A stretch of 64,000 nucleotides of DNA from Mesorhizobium sp. WSM4313 (GCF_002294725.1 NZ_NSFT01000007.1:1-64000); one strand, 5' to 3'; counted from the stretch's first letter, positions 47,293 through 56,493 are shown. The notes: generated by a model from the sequence alone, not told the origin. Numbers and translations: made by a program.

Positions 47293-48570
47293 TCAGCTTT
47301 TGGCGGAACGGACCAGTTTCGGCTTCGCCGCCACGCGGTGCTGGCGGCCATAGCTGGAAATGAAGTCGACGATGCGCGGCACGATCTCCGAGCGGAAGCG
47401 CGAGCCGTTGAAGACGCCGTAATGGCCGACGGCCGGCTGCATGTAATGCGCCTGCCTGTCGGCCGGGATGTTGACGCACAAATCATGCGCGGCCTGGGTC
47501 TGGCCGAGGCCGGAAATATCGTCGTTCTCGCCCTCGATGGTCAAAAGCGCAACGTTGCGGATCGCCTTCGGATCGACCGCCTCGCCGCGATGCGTCATCT
47601 CGCCCTTCGGCAGAGCGTGGCGCACGAACACGGTGTCGACCGTCTGCAGGTAGAATTCCGCCGTCAGGTCCATCACCGCCAGATATTCGTCGTAGAAGTC
47701 GCGGTGCTTTTCGGCGCTGTCGCCGTCATGCTTCACAAGGTGCATGAAGAAGTCCTTGTGCGCGATGATGTGGCGGTCGAGGTTCATGCTCATGAAGCCC
47801 GAGAGCTGCAGGAAGCCCGGATAGACCGGGCGCCCGAAGCCCGGCACCGGCCATGGCGCCGGCATGATGACATTATCGCGGAACCAGTCGATGCCCTTTT
47901 CCTTGGCCAGAAGATTGACCGCGGTCGGGTTCCGGCGCGTGTCGACCGGTCCGCCCATCAGCGTCATGGTGGAGGGCACGAAGGGATCGCCGCGCTTTTC
48001 CATCAGCGCCACCGCCGCCAGCACCGGCACGGAGGGCTGGCATACGGCCATCACATGCGTGTCGGGGCCGAGCGCGTGGAACATCTCGATGATGTAGTCG
48101 ACATAGTCGTCGAGATCGAAGCTTCCTTGCGCCGCCGGCACCATGCGGGCATCGACCCAGTCGGTGATGTGCACGTCGGCATGGGGCAGCATCGCCTCGA
48201 CCGTGCCGCGCAGCAGCGTCGCGTAATGGCCCGACATCGGCGCCACGATCAAAAGCTTCGGATCGGGCTTGCGGCCGGCGGGCAGCGCGCGCTCGAAGCG
48301 GATCAGGTCGCAGAAGGGCTTCGACCAGACCGTCTTTTCGGTGACGTCGACGCTTTTCCAGTCGACCACGGCCTTGTCCAGGCCGAACTGCGGCTTGCCG
48401 TAGCGACGGGTGGTTCGCTCGAAGAGCTCCGCGGTCGCCGCGACCGAGCGGCCGAAGGGGGTGTGGGAAACCGGATTGAGCGGGTTGGAGTAGAAGAGCC
48501 GCACCGCGTCGGCATAGAAGCGGGCCGGCTGCAGCGCTGCATGGTTCATTTCGTAGAGCTGGTAGAACAT
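47293..48570 (-). CDS. phaZ: Intracellular polyhydroxyalkanoate depolymerase (PhaZ-type)
   Basis: The 425-residue alpha/beta hydrolase breaks down stored PHB granules. N-terminal MFYQLYEMNHAALQPARFYADAVR is the PhaZ hallmark, with C177 as the nucleophile in AVCQPSVPVL (a cysteine rather than serine, as usual for this class) and GHYGVFNGSRFR with the late histidine. The protein has no signal peptide, consistent with granule action. PHB turnover is common in rhizobia. Confidence 0.93.
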   Translation of the reverse strand: MFYQLYEMNHAALQPARFYADAVRLFYSNPLNPVSHTPFGRSVAATAELFERTTRRYGKPQFGLDKAVVDWKSVDVTEKTVWSKPFCDLIRFERALPAGRKPDPKLLIVAPMSGHYATLLRGTVEAMLPHADVHITDWVDARMVPAAQGSFDLDDYVDYIIEMFHALGPDTHVMAVCQPSVPVLAAVALMEKRGDPFVPSTMTLMGGPVDTRRNPTAVNLLAKEKGIDWFRDNVIMPAPWPVPGFGRPVYPGFLQLSGFMSMNLDRHIIAHKDFFMHLVKHDGDSAEKHRDFYDEYLAVMDLTAEFYLQTVDTVFVRHALPKGEMTHRGEAVDPKAIRNVALLTIEGENDDISGLGQTQAAHDLCVNIPADRQAHYMQPAVGHYGVFNGSRFRSEIVPRIVDFISSYGRQHRVAAKPKLVRSAKS

Positions 48571-48865
48571 CGCGAACCCCGCTGCCGTCCGACGACCAAA
48601 AGGACGACGAACTGCGCCGAGCCTTGAATGTCTCCTGGCGAGGTTAGCAAGATATTGTTGCGATGCAATACGTCATTTTGTCTGACGAATGCATCTTTCG
48701 TTCAACCTGTTGAAAACCGGACTTAAGCGGGCGAGCCGGCTCAATGTGCGCTGCCGAAATGTGAAGGATATGTGTCCGGCCCCTTCATGCCGGACACGAC
48801 CAATGCATGTCGCCCCGAAGTGGGCAGCCCCTTTGGAGGACGACATGCATCAAAACTAAGGCGGC

Positions 48866-49228
48866 TCAGACGCGCGCCATGCAGACGGCGGTATGGCCCG
48901 AACCGATGAAGCCCAGCTGGCCGGCGGCGCCGCGGGAGAGATCGAGCATGCGTCCCTTCACGAACGGACCGCGATCGTTGATGCGCACGACGACGCTGCG
49001 GCCGTTATTCTTGTTGGTGACCCGAAGCTTGGTGCCGAAGGGCAAGGAGCGATGGGCTGCAGTCAGTGCCGAGGGGTTCATGCGCTCCCCTGAGGCGGTT
49101 CTGGAATGCAGCGCATACCAGGAAGCGCGGCCGCACTGCGCGGCGGCGGAGGAGGCGGATGAGGCGCCGGCCATCAGGCCAGCCGCGATCGTTACCGCGA
49201 CAAGCGCAGTCTGGTTAGTTTTCTTCAT
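48866..49228 (-). CDS. RlpA-like septal ring lytic transglycosylase/double-psi beta-barrel protein
   Basis: The 120-residue exported protein has a signal peptide (about 1-29: [29 protein letters not shown]) and a double-psi beta-barrel RlpA domain: [41 protein letters not shown], then [24 protein letters not shown]. The GERMN and INDRGPF segments are the RlpA signature. There is no SPOR domain. RlpA proteins cleave naked glycan strands, though several short forms have only been assigned by domain. The 295-bp gap upstream (48571-48865) shows nothing recognisable. Confidence 0.9.
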   Translation of the reverse strand: MKKTNQTALVAVTIAAGLMAGASSASSAAAQCGRASWYALHSRTASGERMNPSALTAAHRSLPFGTKLRVTNKNNGRSVVVRINDRGPFVKGRMLDLSRGAAGQLGFIGSGHTAVCMARV

Positions 49229-49538
49229 GCTTTGGGGATGGCTCCGTTAGAGATATGCCCCGCCGATATGTGCCGAATGAGGCGGGAAATGCGGCATTGA
49301 TCTGGCGGTTCCATGGCGACAGCACACGTTTGGAGTCGCCGCGAAACAGTTTGTCATGATATTCACGGCCCGGTTAAGGCGTATTCTCAATGAATATCGG
49401 GCCGGCATACGGGACATTCGGGGCAAGATCGGCCCACAAGATTTGAAGTACTGAGGGACGGAACTGCTTAGGTTCCTCGACGTCTTTTGTTGCGTCCCCA
49501 TTGCCGTTCAGGATCGACTTCCGGAGAGGGTCCAGCCG

Positions 49539-49724
49539 ATGCGATTGATCAGATTTGTGCTGGCGCTGATTGTGCTGGGGCTGGGTGCGCTTTGGTCGCT
49601 GCAAGGCCTCGGTCTCGTCAAGGGCAGTTTCATGACCGGGCAGACGCAATGGCTCTATATCGGCCTCGTCACCATGCTGGTCGGCGTGGTCGGCCTCCGC
49701 TGGGCGACCCGCTCGCCCATATGA
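49539..49724 (+). CDS. Small two-helix membrane protein, function unknown
   Basis: The 61-residue protein has two hydrophobic segments: RLIRFVLALIVLGLGALWSLQGLG and WLYIGLVTMLVGVVGLRWA, linked by a short loop. GGAGAGGG lies upstream of the ATG. No family is recognised. The two-helix pattern and Shine-Dalgarno sequence support a real gene; the role is unknown. The upstream 310-bp gap (49229-49538) contains no other feature that I see. Confidence 0.65.
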   Translation: MRLIRFVLALIVLGLGALWSLQGLGLVKGSFMTGQTQWLYIGLVTMLVGVVGLRWATRSPI

Positions 49725-49876
49725 CCTTGCCGGTCGGGGCGGAGACGGCTGGCGGAAAAGTCTGCGACCCGATCATTGCAACCCTGCCAAGCCCAGTAGA
49801 AGGTCCCGTCGCGCGGCGGCAGGCGGTCGCGTTCGCGGAAAGCAGCATCCTTGCGCATTGGCTGAGCATCTCTTCT

Positions 49877-49926
49877 GGTCATTCTGAGGTCTACGCTCTG
49901 CTTCGCGGCGCTCCCTGGAATGACCA
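49877..49926. repeat. Degenerate family A arm (A8)
   Basis: GGTCATTC...GAATGACC ends enclose a block with CTGCTTCGCGGCGCTCC, related to the long family A arm. It lies in the gap 49725-50082, which shows nothing else. Confidence 0.5.
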
Positions 49927-50082
49927 AGGAGTGTAAGGCGCCGGGTGCCGATCGAACGAAAAATCCGCCTGTCATCCCATCTGAGCAAATCCATGTTTCA
50001 TAAGACGGCCGAATTGAAACCCTGGTTTCGTGTCCGGCACGGTTAGTATAGTAATCTTATCAACATTGAGAGTGAGAGAACG

Positions 50083-50163
50083 ATGCGCAACCTTCAAAAA
50101 ACCGTTCCGGCGATCGTTCGTGGCTTGCGGCTGAGGCCGTCCGCGGCGCTCGCCCAGCGCTGA
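50083..50163 (+). CDS. Candidate 26-residue leader peptide
   Basis: MRNLQKTVPAIVRGLRLRPS followed by AALAQR, ending TGA at 50161-50163. GAGAGTGAGAGAACG lies upstream of the ATG, and a TTAGTATAG/TAATCTT stretch about 40 bp upstream may hold a promoter. It ends 29 bp before the flavoprotein gene. No attenuator-like codon run is visible, so its role is a guess. Confidence 0.3.
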   Translation: MRNLQKTVPAIVRGLRLRPSAALAQR

Positions 50164-50192
50164 TCGCTCGAGTCACGTTTCGGCTAGCAGTC

Positions 50193-51533
50193 ATGGTTGG
50201 ACGCGGCAACTCCATCATCATTGTCGGCGGCGGCGCAAGCGGCGTCGTGCTGGCCGCGCACCTGTTGAAGTCGCCCAATCCGGACCTGCGCGTCACGCTG
50301 ATCGAGAAGCGGCCGCATTTCGGCCAGGGCATGGCCTATTCGACGCTGCTTTCGGCGCATGTGCTCAACGTCAACGCCTCCGGCATGAGCGCTTACGCCG
50401 ACGACCCGACCCATTTCGCGCGCTGGGTGCTGGAACGCGGCCTCGCGAGGCCGGACCAGGGACCGTTCTACGCGCCGCGCAGCCTTTACGCCCGCTATCT
50501 GCAGGATGTGCTCGAGGGCCTCGAGGAGCGCGAGCGCGAGACCGGGCGTCTCAGGCTGATCCGCGAGGAGAGCCTGTCGATCGCGCCGACGCCGTCGGGC
50601 GTGGAGGTCGCGCTTGCTAACGGCACCAGCGTCGTGGCGCATCTCGCCGTCCTGGCCACCGGTCACGACGAGCAGCCCGGCGCCTTCCAAGGTCACGCCG
50701 TCCGTATGGGGACGGAGGCCGACACCGCGCTCGATCCTGAAGCCCGGGTGCTGCTGCTCGGCACCGGCCTGAGCATGGTCGACGCTTTCCTGTCGCTGGA
50801 GCAGCGCGGCCATCGCGGTTCGATCGTTGCGGTGTCGCGTCGCGGCCTGCTGCCGTCGCCGCACCGCAAGGGCAATCCGATCAAGCTCGATATTGCCGAT
50901 ATTCCGCTCGGCACCCAGCTTTCCTATTTCGTCGGCTGGTTCCGCAACCTGATCCGCGAGACCCAGAAAGCCGGCGGCGACTGGCGCGACGTCGTCGATG
51001 GTCTCAGACCCTTCAACCAGACGATCTGGCAGAATTGGCCGTCCTCGGCCAAGCGCCGCTTCGTCGAGCACACCAAGGCCTGGTGGGATATCCACCGCCA
51101 CCGCATGGCGCCGGAAGTCTATGCGCGCGTCACCGATGCGGTCGCCTCAGGTCGCATCCGTCTCGTCGCCGGCAGGGTGGTGGCCATAGAACCGAACGGC
51201 GGCTTCGTGGTGAAGATCCAGCCGCGCGGCACGCAGGACATCGAGACCCTGGAGGTCGCCCGCCTCTATGATTGCATGGGCATCGCCCGCGACATATCGC
51301 GGACGTCGAACGGTGTCGTGCGTTCGCTGGTCGAGCGCGGCCTGGCGCGTCCCGATCCGCTGCGCCTCGGCCTCGATGTCACGGCGAAATGCGAGCTGAT
51401 CGCGGCCGACGGCACGGTGTCGTCGAAGCTGCTCGCCGTCGGACCGCTGACGCGCGGCACCTTCTTCGAGATCGACGCCATTCCCGACATCCGCGTGCAA
51501 TGCGCGAAGCTGGGCAAGCAGTTGTTGGGATAG
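50193..51533 (+). CDS. FAD/NAD(P)-binding protein (YdhS-like flavoprotein)
   Basis: The 446-residue protein begins NSIIIVGGGASGVVLAAHLLKSPNPDLRVTLIEKRPHFGQGMAYST, a two-dinucleotide-fold entry, and has the middle VLLLGTGLSMVDAFLSLEQRG binding the second nucleotide, and GPLTRGTFFEIDAIPDIRVQ near the end. This combination is the FAD-NAD(P)-binding family including E. coli YdhS. The reaction is not known. A family B repeat and the transsulfuration pair follow on the same strand. Confidence 0.85.
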   Translation: MVGRGNSIIIVGGGASGVVLAAHLLKSPNPDLRVTLIEKRPHFGQGMAYSTLLSAHVLNVNASGMSAYADDPTHFARWVLERGLARPDQGPFYAPRSLYARYLQDVLEGLEERERETGRLRLIREESLSIAPTPSGVEVALANGTSVVAHLAVLATGHDEQPGAFQGHAVRMGTEADTALDPEARVLLLGTGLSMVDAFLSLEQRGHRGSIVAVSRRGLLPSPHRKGNPIKLDIADIPLGTQLSYFVGWFRNLIRETQKAGGDWRDVVDGLRPFNQTIWQNWPSSAKRRFVEHTKAWWDIHRHRMAPEVYARVTDAVASGRIRLVAGRVVAIEPNGGFVVKIQPRGTQDIETLEVARLYDCMGIARDISRTSNGVVRSLVERGLARPDPLRLGLDVTAKCELIAADGTVSSKLLAVGPLTRGTFFEIDAIPDIRVQCAKLGKQLLG

Positions 51534-51579
51534 CATGGCTTCTCGCTGGCAACAGGAATTCTGACATGCTGGAGGGACA

Positions 51580-51738
51580 GCACCCCCCTCTGCCTGCCGG
51601 GCATCTCCCCCGCAAGGGGGGAGATCGGACTTCATCACCGCTTTCGCCAATCGCCAACGTCGAAGGGGAAGCGCCGGCGACGGAACTGTCAATCTCCCCC
51701 CTTGCGCGGGAGATGTCCGGCAGGACAGAGGGGGGTGC
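51580..51738. repeat. Family B inverted repeat (B3)
   Basis: GCACCCCCCTCTG...CAGAGGGGGGTGC ends with CATCTCCCCCGCAAGGGGG arms and a TTTCGCCAATCGCCAACG centre. It lies between the flavoprotein and the cystathionine beta-synthase genes. Confidence 0.9.
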
Positions 51739-51945
51739 CTCGCGCTGGCTTCAACAATGAGAGACTGCGAAGCAACCCGCTAGAATTCCATTCCTCCACT
51801 CGCCGCCGGATTGGCACGTTCTATCTTCTTTCCTGATGAAAAGGGCTGGAAAAGACAGGGCGCGCGATCCGCAAACCCGGAATGGATTCCCGCGGCTTCC
51901 CGCGCGAGATTGCCGACATCCGCCTCGAACTGCTTCTATGGAGCA

Positions 51946-53388
51946 ATGAAGATGAGCGAGCAGACAAAAGCGGCGCCGAAGGGCGCGCACATCAACCTGT
52001 CGAGATTGCGTCCGCCTTACGCTTCGGTGCTTGACCTGATCGGCCAGACGCCGGTCGTCGAGCTGACCAAATTCGACACCGGCAAGTGCCGCCTGTTTAT
52101 CAAGCTTGAAAGCCAGAATCCGGGCGGCTCGATCAAGGACCGCATCGCGCTGTCGATGATCGCGGCGGCGGAGAAGGAGGGGCGGCTGAAGCGCGGCGGA
52201 ACCATCGTCGAGGCCACCGCCGGCAATACCGGCCTCGGCCTCGCCCAGGTCGGCATCCCGAAAGGCTACCGCATCATCCTCGTCGTGCCCGACAAGATGT
52301 CGCGCGAGAAGATCCAGCATCTGCGCGCTTTGGGCGCCGAGGTGCGCATGACGCGATCCGATGTCGGCAAGGGCCATTCCGAATATTACCAGGACATGGC
52401 CGAGAAGATCGCCGCAGAGCTGCCCGGCGCCTTCTATGCCAACCAGTTTGCCAACCCGGCGAACCCACTCGCGCATGAGACGACGACCGGACCGGAGATC
52501 TTTTCGCAGCTCGAAGGCGATGTCGATGCCGCGGTGGTCGGCGTCGGCTCCGGCGGCACGCTCACCGGCCTCGGCCGCTTTTTCGCGAAACATTCGCCCA
52601 AGACCGAGATGGTGCTCGCCGATCCGGTCGGCTCGGTGCTGGCGCCGCTGATCAAGACCGGCAAGATGGAGGAGGCCGGCAGCTGGACGGTCGAAGGCAT
52701 CGGCGAGGATTTCGTGCCGCCCAATGCCGATCTCTCGCTGGTGAAAAAGGCCTATTCCATTCCCGACAAGCAGAGCATGCTGGCGGTGCGCGATCTGTTG
52801 TCCAGGGAAGGCATCCTGGCCGGCTCGTCCTCGGGCACGCTGCTGTCGGCGGCGCTTCGCTACTGTCGCGAGCAGACGACGCCAAAACGCGTCGTCACCT
52901 TGGTCTGCGACAGCGGCAACAAATATCTGTCGAAAGTCTTCGACGATATCTGGCTGGCCGAGCAGGGCCTTGCCGACCAGGAACAGCATGGCGATTTGCG
53001 CGACCTGGTCATGCGCTCGCCCCGCACCGGCGACATCGTGACCGTCGGCCCGGACGAAACCCTGCTCAACGCCTATGGCCGCATGCGCCGCTCCGACGTT
53101 TCGCAGCTGCCGGTGCTGGACGAAGGCAGGCTGGTCGGCATCGTCGACGAGAGCGATATTTTAGCCAAGGTCGATGGACCCTATGACGGCCGCTGGGACC
53201 GTTTCAACGCGCCGGTGCGCACGGCAATGACCTCCAACCTGCACACGCTGCAGGCCAATCAGACGCTGGATGCGCTGCTGCCTGTCTTCGACCGCAACGA
53301 GGTCGCCATCATCTTCGATGGCGAAGAGTTCATCGGCCTGATAACTCGTATCGACCTGATCAACCATCTGAGGCGCCGCGCCAAATGA
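51946..53388 (+). CDS. Cystathionine beta-synthase (PLP domain with two C-terminal CBS domains)
   Basis: The enzyme joins homocysteine and serine to cystathionine. The 480-residue product has the PLP domain with K64 in NPGGSIKDR, TAGNTGLGLAQ, and GVGSGGTLTGLGR, followed by a pair of CBS regulatory domains (about 350-475: VMRSPRTGDIVTVGPDETLLNAY and VRTAMTSNLHTLQANQTLDAL). Unlike cysteine synthase it carries this regulatory module. I chose the ATG at 51946 (GGAG upstream); the ATG at 51811 adds 45 atypical residues. It overlaps the gamma-lyase gene by four bases. Confidence 0.94.
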   Translation: MKMSEQTKAAPKGAHINLSRLRPPYASVLDLIGQTPVVELTKFDTGKCRLFIKLESQNPGGSIKDRIALSMIAAAEKEGRLKRGGTIVEATAGNTGLGLAQVGIPKGYRIILVVPDKMSREKIQHLRALGAEVRMTRSDVGKGHSEYYQDMAEKIAAELPGAFYANQFANPANPLAHETTTGPEIFSQLEGDVDAAVVGVGSGGTLTGLGRFFAKHSPKTEMVLADPVGSVLAPLIKTGKMEEAGSWTVEGIGEDFVPPNADLSLVKKAYSIPDKQSMLAVRDLLSREGILAGSSSGTLLSAALRYCREQTTPKRVVTLVCDSGNKYLSKVFDDIWLAEQGLADQEQHGDLRDLVMRSPRTGDIVTVGPDETLLNAYGRMRRSDVSQLPVLDEGRLVGIVDESDILAKVDGPYDGRWDRFNAPVRTAMTSNLHTLQANQTLDALLPVFDRNEVAIIFDGEEFIGLITRIDLINHLRRRAK

Positions 53389-54554
53389 CTTCGAACGGCA
53401 AGAACCGCCTGGCCTTTTCCACCCGCACCATCCATGGCGGCCAGAGCCACGACCCGCTGACCGGCGCCGTGATGGTGCCGATCTATGCCACCTCCACCTA
53501 TGGCCAGCAGTCGCCCGGCGTGCACAAGGGTTTTGAGTACGCCCGCAGCCAGAACCCGACGCGCTTCGCCTTCGAGCGCGCGGTCGCGGACCTCGAAAGC
53601 GGCTCGGCGGCTTTCGCCTTCGCCTCCGGCCTGGCGGCGATCGGCACGGTGCTCGAGCTGCTCGATTCCGGCGCCCATATCGTCGCCACCGACGACATCT
53701 ATGGCGGCTCGTTCCGCCTGATGGAGCGGGTGCGCAAGCGCTCGGCAGGTCTGCAGGTGAGCTTTGCCGACTTCACCGACTTGGCCGCCGTCGAAGCCGC
53801 CATCCGCCCGGAAACAAAACTGCTCTGGGTCGAGACGCCGACCAACCCGCTGCTGCGCATCGTCGATCTCGAAGCGGTGACCGCCCTGGCCAAACGCAAG
53901 GGGCTGCTCACCGTCGCCGACAACACCTTCTGCAGCCCCTATATCCAGCGCCCGCTGGAGCTCGGCATCGACATCGTCGTGCATTCGACGACGAAATATC
54001 TCAACGGCCATTCCGACATGGTCGGCGGCGTGGCGGTCGTCGGCGACAACAAGGACCTCGCCGCCCAGCTGAAATTCCTGCAGAACGCCGTCGGCGCCAT
54101 TTCCGGCCCGTTCGACAGTTTTCTGGCGCTGCGCGGTATAAAAACCCTGGCGCTCAGGATGGAGCGTCATTCGGCCAACGGCCTGAAAATAGCGCAATGG
54201 CTGGAAACGCGAAAAGATGTCTGCCGGGTCATCTATCCCGGCCTCGCCAGCCACCCGCAGCATTCCATCGCCGTCCAGCAGATGCACGCCTTCGGCGGCA
54301 TGATCTCGGTCGATCTCGACCGCGACCTGGCGGGAACAAAACGCTTCCTCGAACGCACGCAGCTCTTCACTTTGGCCGAGAGCCTCGGCGGCGTCGAAAG
54401 CCTGATCGAGCACCCGGCGCTGATGACCCACGGCTCGATTCCGGCGGAAAAGCGCGGGGCGATCGGGATAACGGATTCACTGGTGCGGCTGTCGTGTGGG
54501 ATCGAGGATGGGGATGATCTGATCGCGGATCTGGAGCAGGCGTTGCAGACCTGA
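53385..54554 (+). CDS. Cystathionine gamma-lyase/Cys-Met metabolism PLP enzyme
   Basis: The 389-residue enzyme cleaves cystathionine to cysteine, 2-oxobutyrate and ammonia. The PLP lysine is K204 in STTKYLNGHSD; NPTRFAFERAVADLESG, ETPTNPLLRIVDLEAV and ESLGGVESLIEHPALMTH are family features. Alternative members (beta-lyase MetC, gamma-synthase MetB) share the fold, but the four-base overlap with cystathionine beta-synthase strongly favours gamma-lyase and a working reverse transsulfuration route from methionine-derived homocysteine to cysteine. Confidence 0.92.
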   Translation: MTSNGKNRLAFSTRTIHGGQSHDPLTGAVMVPIYATSTYGQQSPGVHKGFEYARSQNPTRFAFERAVADLESGSAAFAFASGLAAIGTVLELLDSGAHIVATDDIYGGSFRLMERVRKRSAGLQVSFADFTDLAAVEAAIRPETKLLWVETPTNPLLRIVDLEAVTALAKRKGLLTVADNTFCSPYIQRPLELGIDIVVHSTTKYLNGHSDMVGGVAVVGDNKDLAAQLKFLQNAVGAISGPFDSFLALRGIKTLALRMERHSANGLKIAQWLETRKDVCRVIYPGLASHPQHSIAVQQMHAFGGMISVDLDRDLAGTKRFLERTQLFTLAESLGGVESLIEHPALMTHGSIPAEKRGAIGITDSLVRLSCGIEDGDDLIADLEQALQT

Positions 54555-54619
54555 GAACTCGTAGATACCACGTCATCGTGGTAATCCTTCACGCCCCCTC
54601 TGGCCTGCCAGCCCTTGTC

Positions 54620-55131
54620 CTTCGTCATTCTAGGGCGGAGCAAGGAGCGAAGCGACGCGCGAAGACCCTAGAATCCATGCCGTGACGCCTGAGCGCCGCC
54701 ACGGTGCAGAACGGTTCACCAGCCAATCCCGCGGAAGAGCTCGAACCATTCCGGGTTGGCATTCTCTATCAGCTCGACCTTCCATCGGCGAGGCCGGCGT
54801 TTTAATGACGTCTCACGCTGGATGGCATCAGCGATGTCGAAATATTCCTCGTACCAGACGAGACGCTGCACACCGTAACGGCTGGTGAAGCTGGAACCTT
54901 GGCCATTCTTGTGCTCGGGCATGCGACGCGCAAGGTCATTGCTGACACCGATATAGATCGTGCCGCCCTTCTGGCTTGCGGTCATGTAGACGTAACCTGT
55001 CATGTCGCGACCTATCTGGCGCCATTACCACCGCTATTCTGGACCGTTGCATTCTATGGTCAATGTCACGGCATGGATTCTAGGGTCTACGCGCGTCGCT
55101 TCGCTCCTTGCTCCGCCCTAGAATGACGAAG
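54620..55131. mobile_element. GIY-YIG nuclease element bounded by 67-bp inverted repeats
   Basis: The left arm (54620-54686) and right arm (55065-55131) are 67-bp inverted repeats that differ at one base. Each arm is a family A arm: CTTCGTCATTCTAGGGCGGA, the GCAAGGAGCGAAGCGACGCG block, then ACCCTAGAATCCATGCCGTG. Within each arm ATTCTAGGG and CCCTAGAAT can pair, making a hairpin. Between the arms lies one gene, for a GIY-YIG nuclease (54716-55003, minus). The inner flanks (CGGTGCAGAA on the left, ATTCTGGACCGTTGCA on the right) match the flanks of the core in the short family A copies. It looks like an autonomous unit from which those copies derive. Confidence 0.75.
54716..55003 (-). CDS. GIY-YIG nuclease family protein
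   Basis: The 95-residue protein is essentially one GIY-YIG domain: YVYMTAS (residues 4-10), TIYIGVSNDLARR with YIG at 17-19 and the catalytic Arg at 26 or 27, RLVWYEEYFDIADAIQRETSLK with the catalytic Glu64, and LIENANPEWFELF near the C-terminus. It cuts DNA in characterised relatives and belongs to the small UPF0213/YhbQ-like branch, whose role is poorly known. The gene sits exactly between two 67-bp inverted repeats, and no other gene is in the element. Shine-Dalgarno ATAGGTC is weak. Confidence 0.9.
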   Translation of the reverse strand: MTGYVYMTASQKGGTIYIGVSNDLARRMPEHKNGQGSSFTSRYGVQRLVWYEEYFDIADAIQRETSLKRRPRRWKVELIENANPEWFELFRGIGW

Positions 55132-55251
55132 CGCCATTTGCAATCGCCCTGACTACGAGGCGCGCTGTCCCGCCGACATCTCTCCATGTGTGCCATTGCA
55201 GGCTGCAGCCTACACCTTACAGTGAGCCGACTTGCGATCTCCGGAGGCGCC

Positions 55252-56493
55252 ATGCGCGTGGTCGTGTTGGGTGGCGGCGTGGTCGGTGTCACCACGGCCT
55301 ATCAGCTGCAGAAGGACGGGCACGAGGTCGTCATCCTCGAGCGCCAGCCTCAGGTCGCCGCCGAGACCAGCTGGGGCAATGCCGGCATGATCGCGCCGGG
55401 GCATTCCTTCGTCTGGTCGTCGCCCAAGGCGCCGATGATCCTCTTAAAATCGCTGGTGCTGAAAGACCAGGCGCTGCGCTTCAAGCTTTCGGCCGATCCG
55501 CGGCTCTACAGCTGGTCATGGCTGTTCCTGATGGAATGCACGGCCGGGAAGGCCAGGCGCAACACGCTGCTCAAGCATCGGCTGGCCGTCTATTCGCAAT
55601 CCGTCCTGCACGAGGTCGTCGCCGACGAGGCGATCGAATACGACCGCAACGATCGCGGCATCCTCTATTTCTATCGCAGCCAGCAGGCGCTCGACAAAGG
55701 CGTCGAGCATATGAAGCTGCTGGAATCCGACGGCCAGCTGATCAAGGTGCTCGACCGCGACGCCATCGTCGCCCTCGATCCGGCGCTGGCTTCCACCAAG
55801 GAAAAAATCGCCGGCGGCATCCATTGTCCGACCGACGAGACCGGCGATCCGGCGAAATTCACCCGCGCGCTGGCGGCAAAAGTGGTCGCGCGCGGCGGCG
55901 AGATCCGCACCGGCACGACCATCACCGGCATCGAGACGTCCGGCGACGATGTCGCTCAGGTGCTGACCGACAAGGGAAGCGTCAAGGGCGACGCCTATGT
56001 GCTGGCGCTCGGCTCCTACAGCCCGCTGATCGCGAGCACCGTCGGCATCAGCCTGCCGATCTATCCGATCAAGGGCTATTCGCTGACCATTCCGATCGGC
56101 AACCGTCCGGCGCCGCCGACCATCGCCGCGATCGACGAGCACAATCTGGTCGCCGTGTCGCGCTTCGGCGACCGGCTGCGCGTCACTGCTACGGCCGAGT
56201 TCGCCGGTTACGATACCAGCCACAAACCGGCCGATTTCGCCTTCATGAAAGGGGTGACCGAGGAGCTCTATCCCGAAGGTGCCGACTACGACCGCGCCGA
56301 GATGTGGGCGGGCCTCAGGCCGATGACGCCCAACAATCTGCCCGAATTCGGCCGGCGCCGTCTCAGCAATCTCTATCTCAACACCGGGCACGGCCATATC
56401 GGCTGGACCATGTCGCATGGCTCGGCCCGCATCACTGCCGACCTGATCGCCGGCCGCAAACCGGCGATCTCGATGGACGGAATTTTGAACTGA
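55252..56493 (+). CDS. D-amino acid dehydrogenase-like FAD-dependent oxidoreductase (DadA family)
   Basis: The 413-residue flavoprotein starts MRVVVLGGGVVGVTTAYQLQKDGHEVVILERQ (FAD fold, residues 1-32) and has ETSWGNAGMIAPGHSFVWSSPKAP, GGIHCPTDETGDPAKFTRALA and PMTPNNLPEFGRRRLSNLYLNTGHGHIGWTMSHGSA, which are DadA features. The ATG at 55252 follows GGAGG; the earlier ATG at 55186 adds 22 residues without support. DadA enzymes deaminate D-amino acids and pass electrons to the respiratory chain. It is followed at 42 bp by a racemase-family gene, suggesting a small amino-acid or keto-acid route. Confidence 0.9.
   Translation: MRVVVLGGGVVGVTTAYQLQKDGHEVVILERQPQVAAETSWGNAGMIAPGHSFVWSSPKAPMILLKSLVLKDQALRFKLSADPRLYSWSWLFLMECTAGKARRNTLLKHRLAVYSQSVLHEVVADEAIEYDRNDRGILYFYRSQQALDKGVEHMKLLESDGQLIKVLDRDAIVALDPALASTKEKIAGGIHCPTDETGDPAKFTRALAAKVVARGGEIRTGTTITGIETSGDDVAQVLTDKGSVKGDAYVLALGSYSPLIASTVGISLPIYPIKGYSLTIPIGNRPAPPTIAAIDEHNLVAVSRFGDRLRVTATAEFAGYDTSHKPADFAFMKGVTEELYPEGADYDRAEMWAGLRPMTPNNLPEFGRRRLSNLYLNTGHGHIGWTMSHGSARITADLIAGRKPAISMDGILN

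Noticed and set aside
49247..49501. An 84-codon minus-strand frame upstream of the RlpA-like gene
   Set aside because: No Shine-Dalgarno sequence, no recognisable motif and atypical codon use; probably intergenic.
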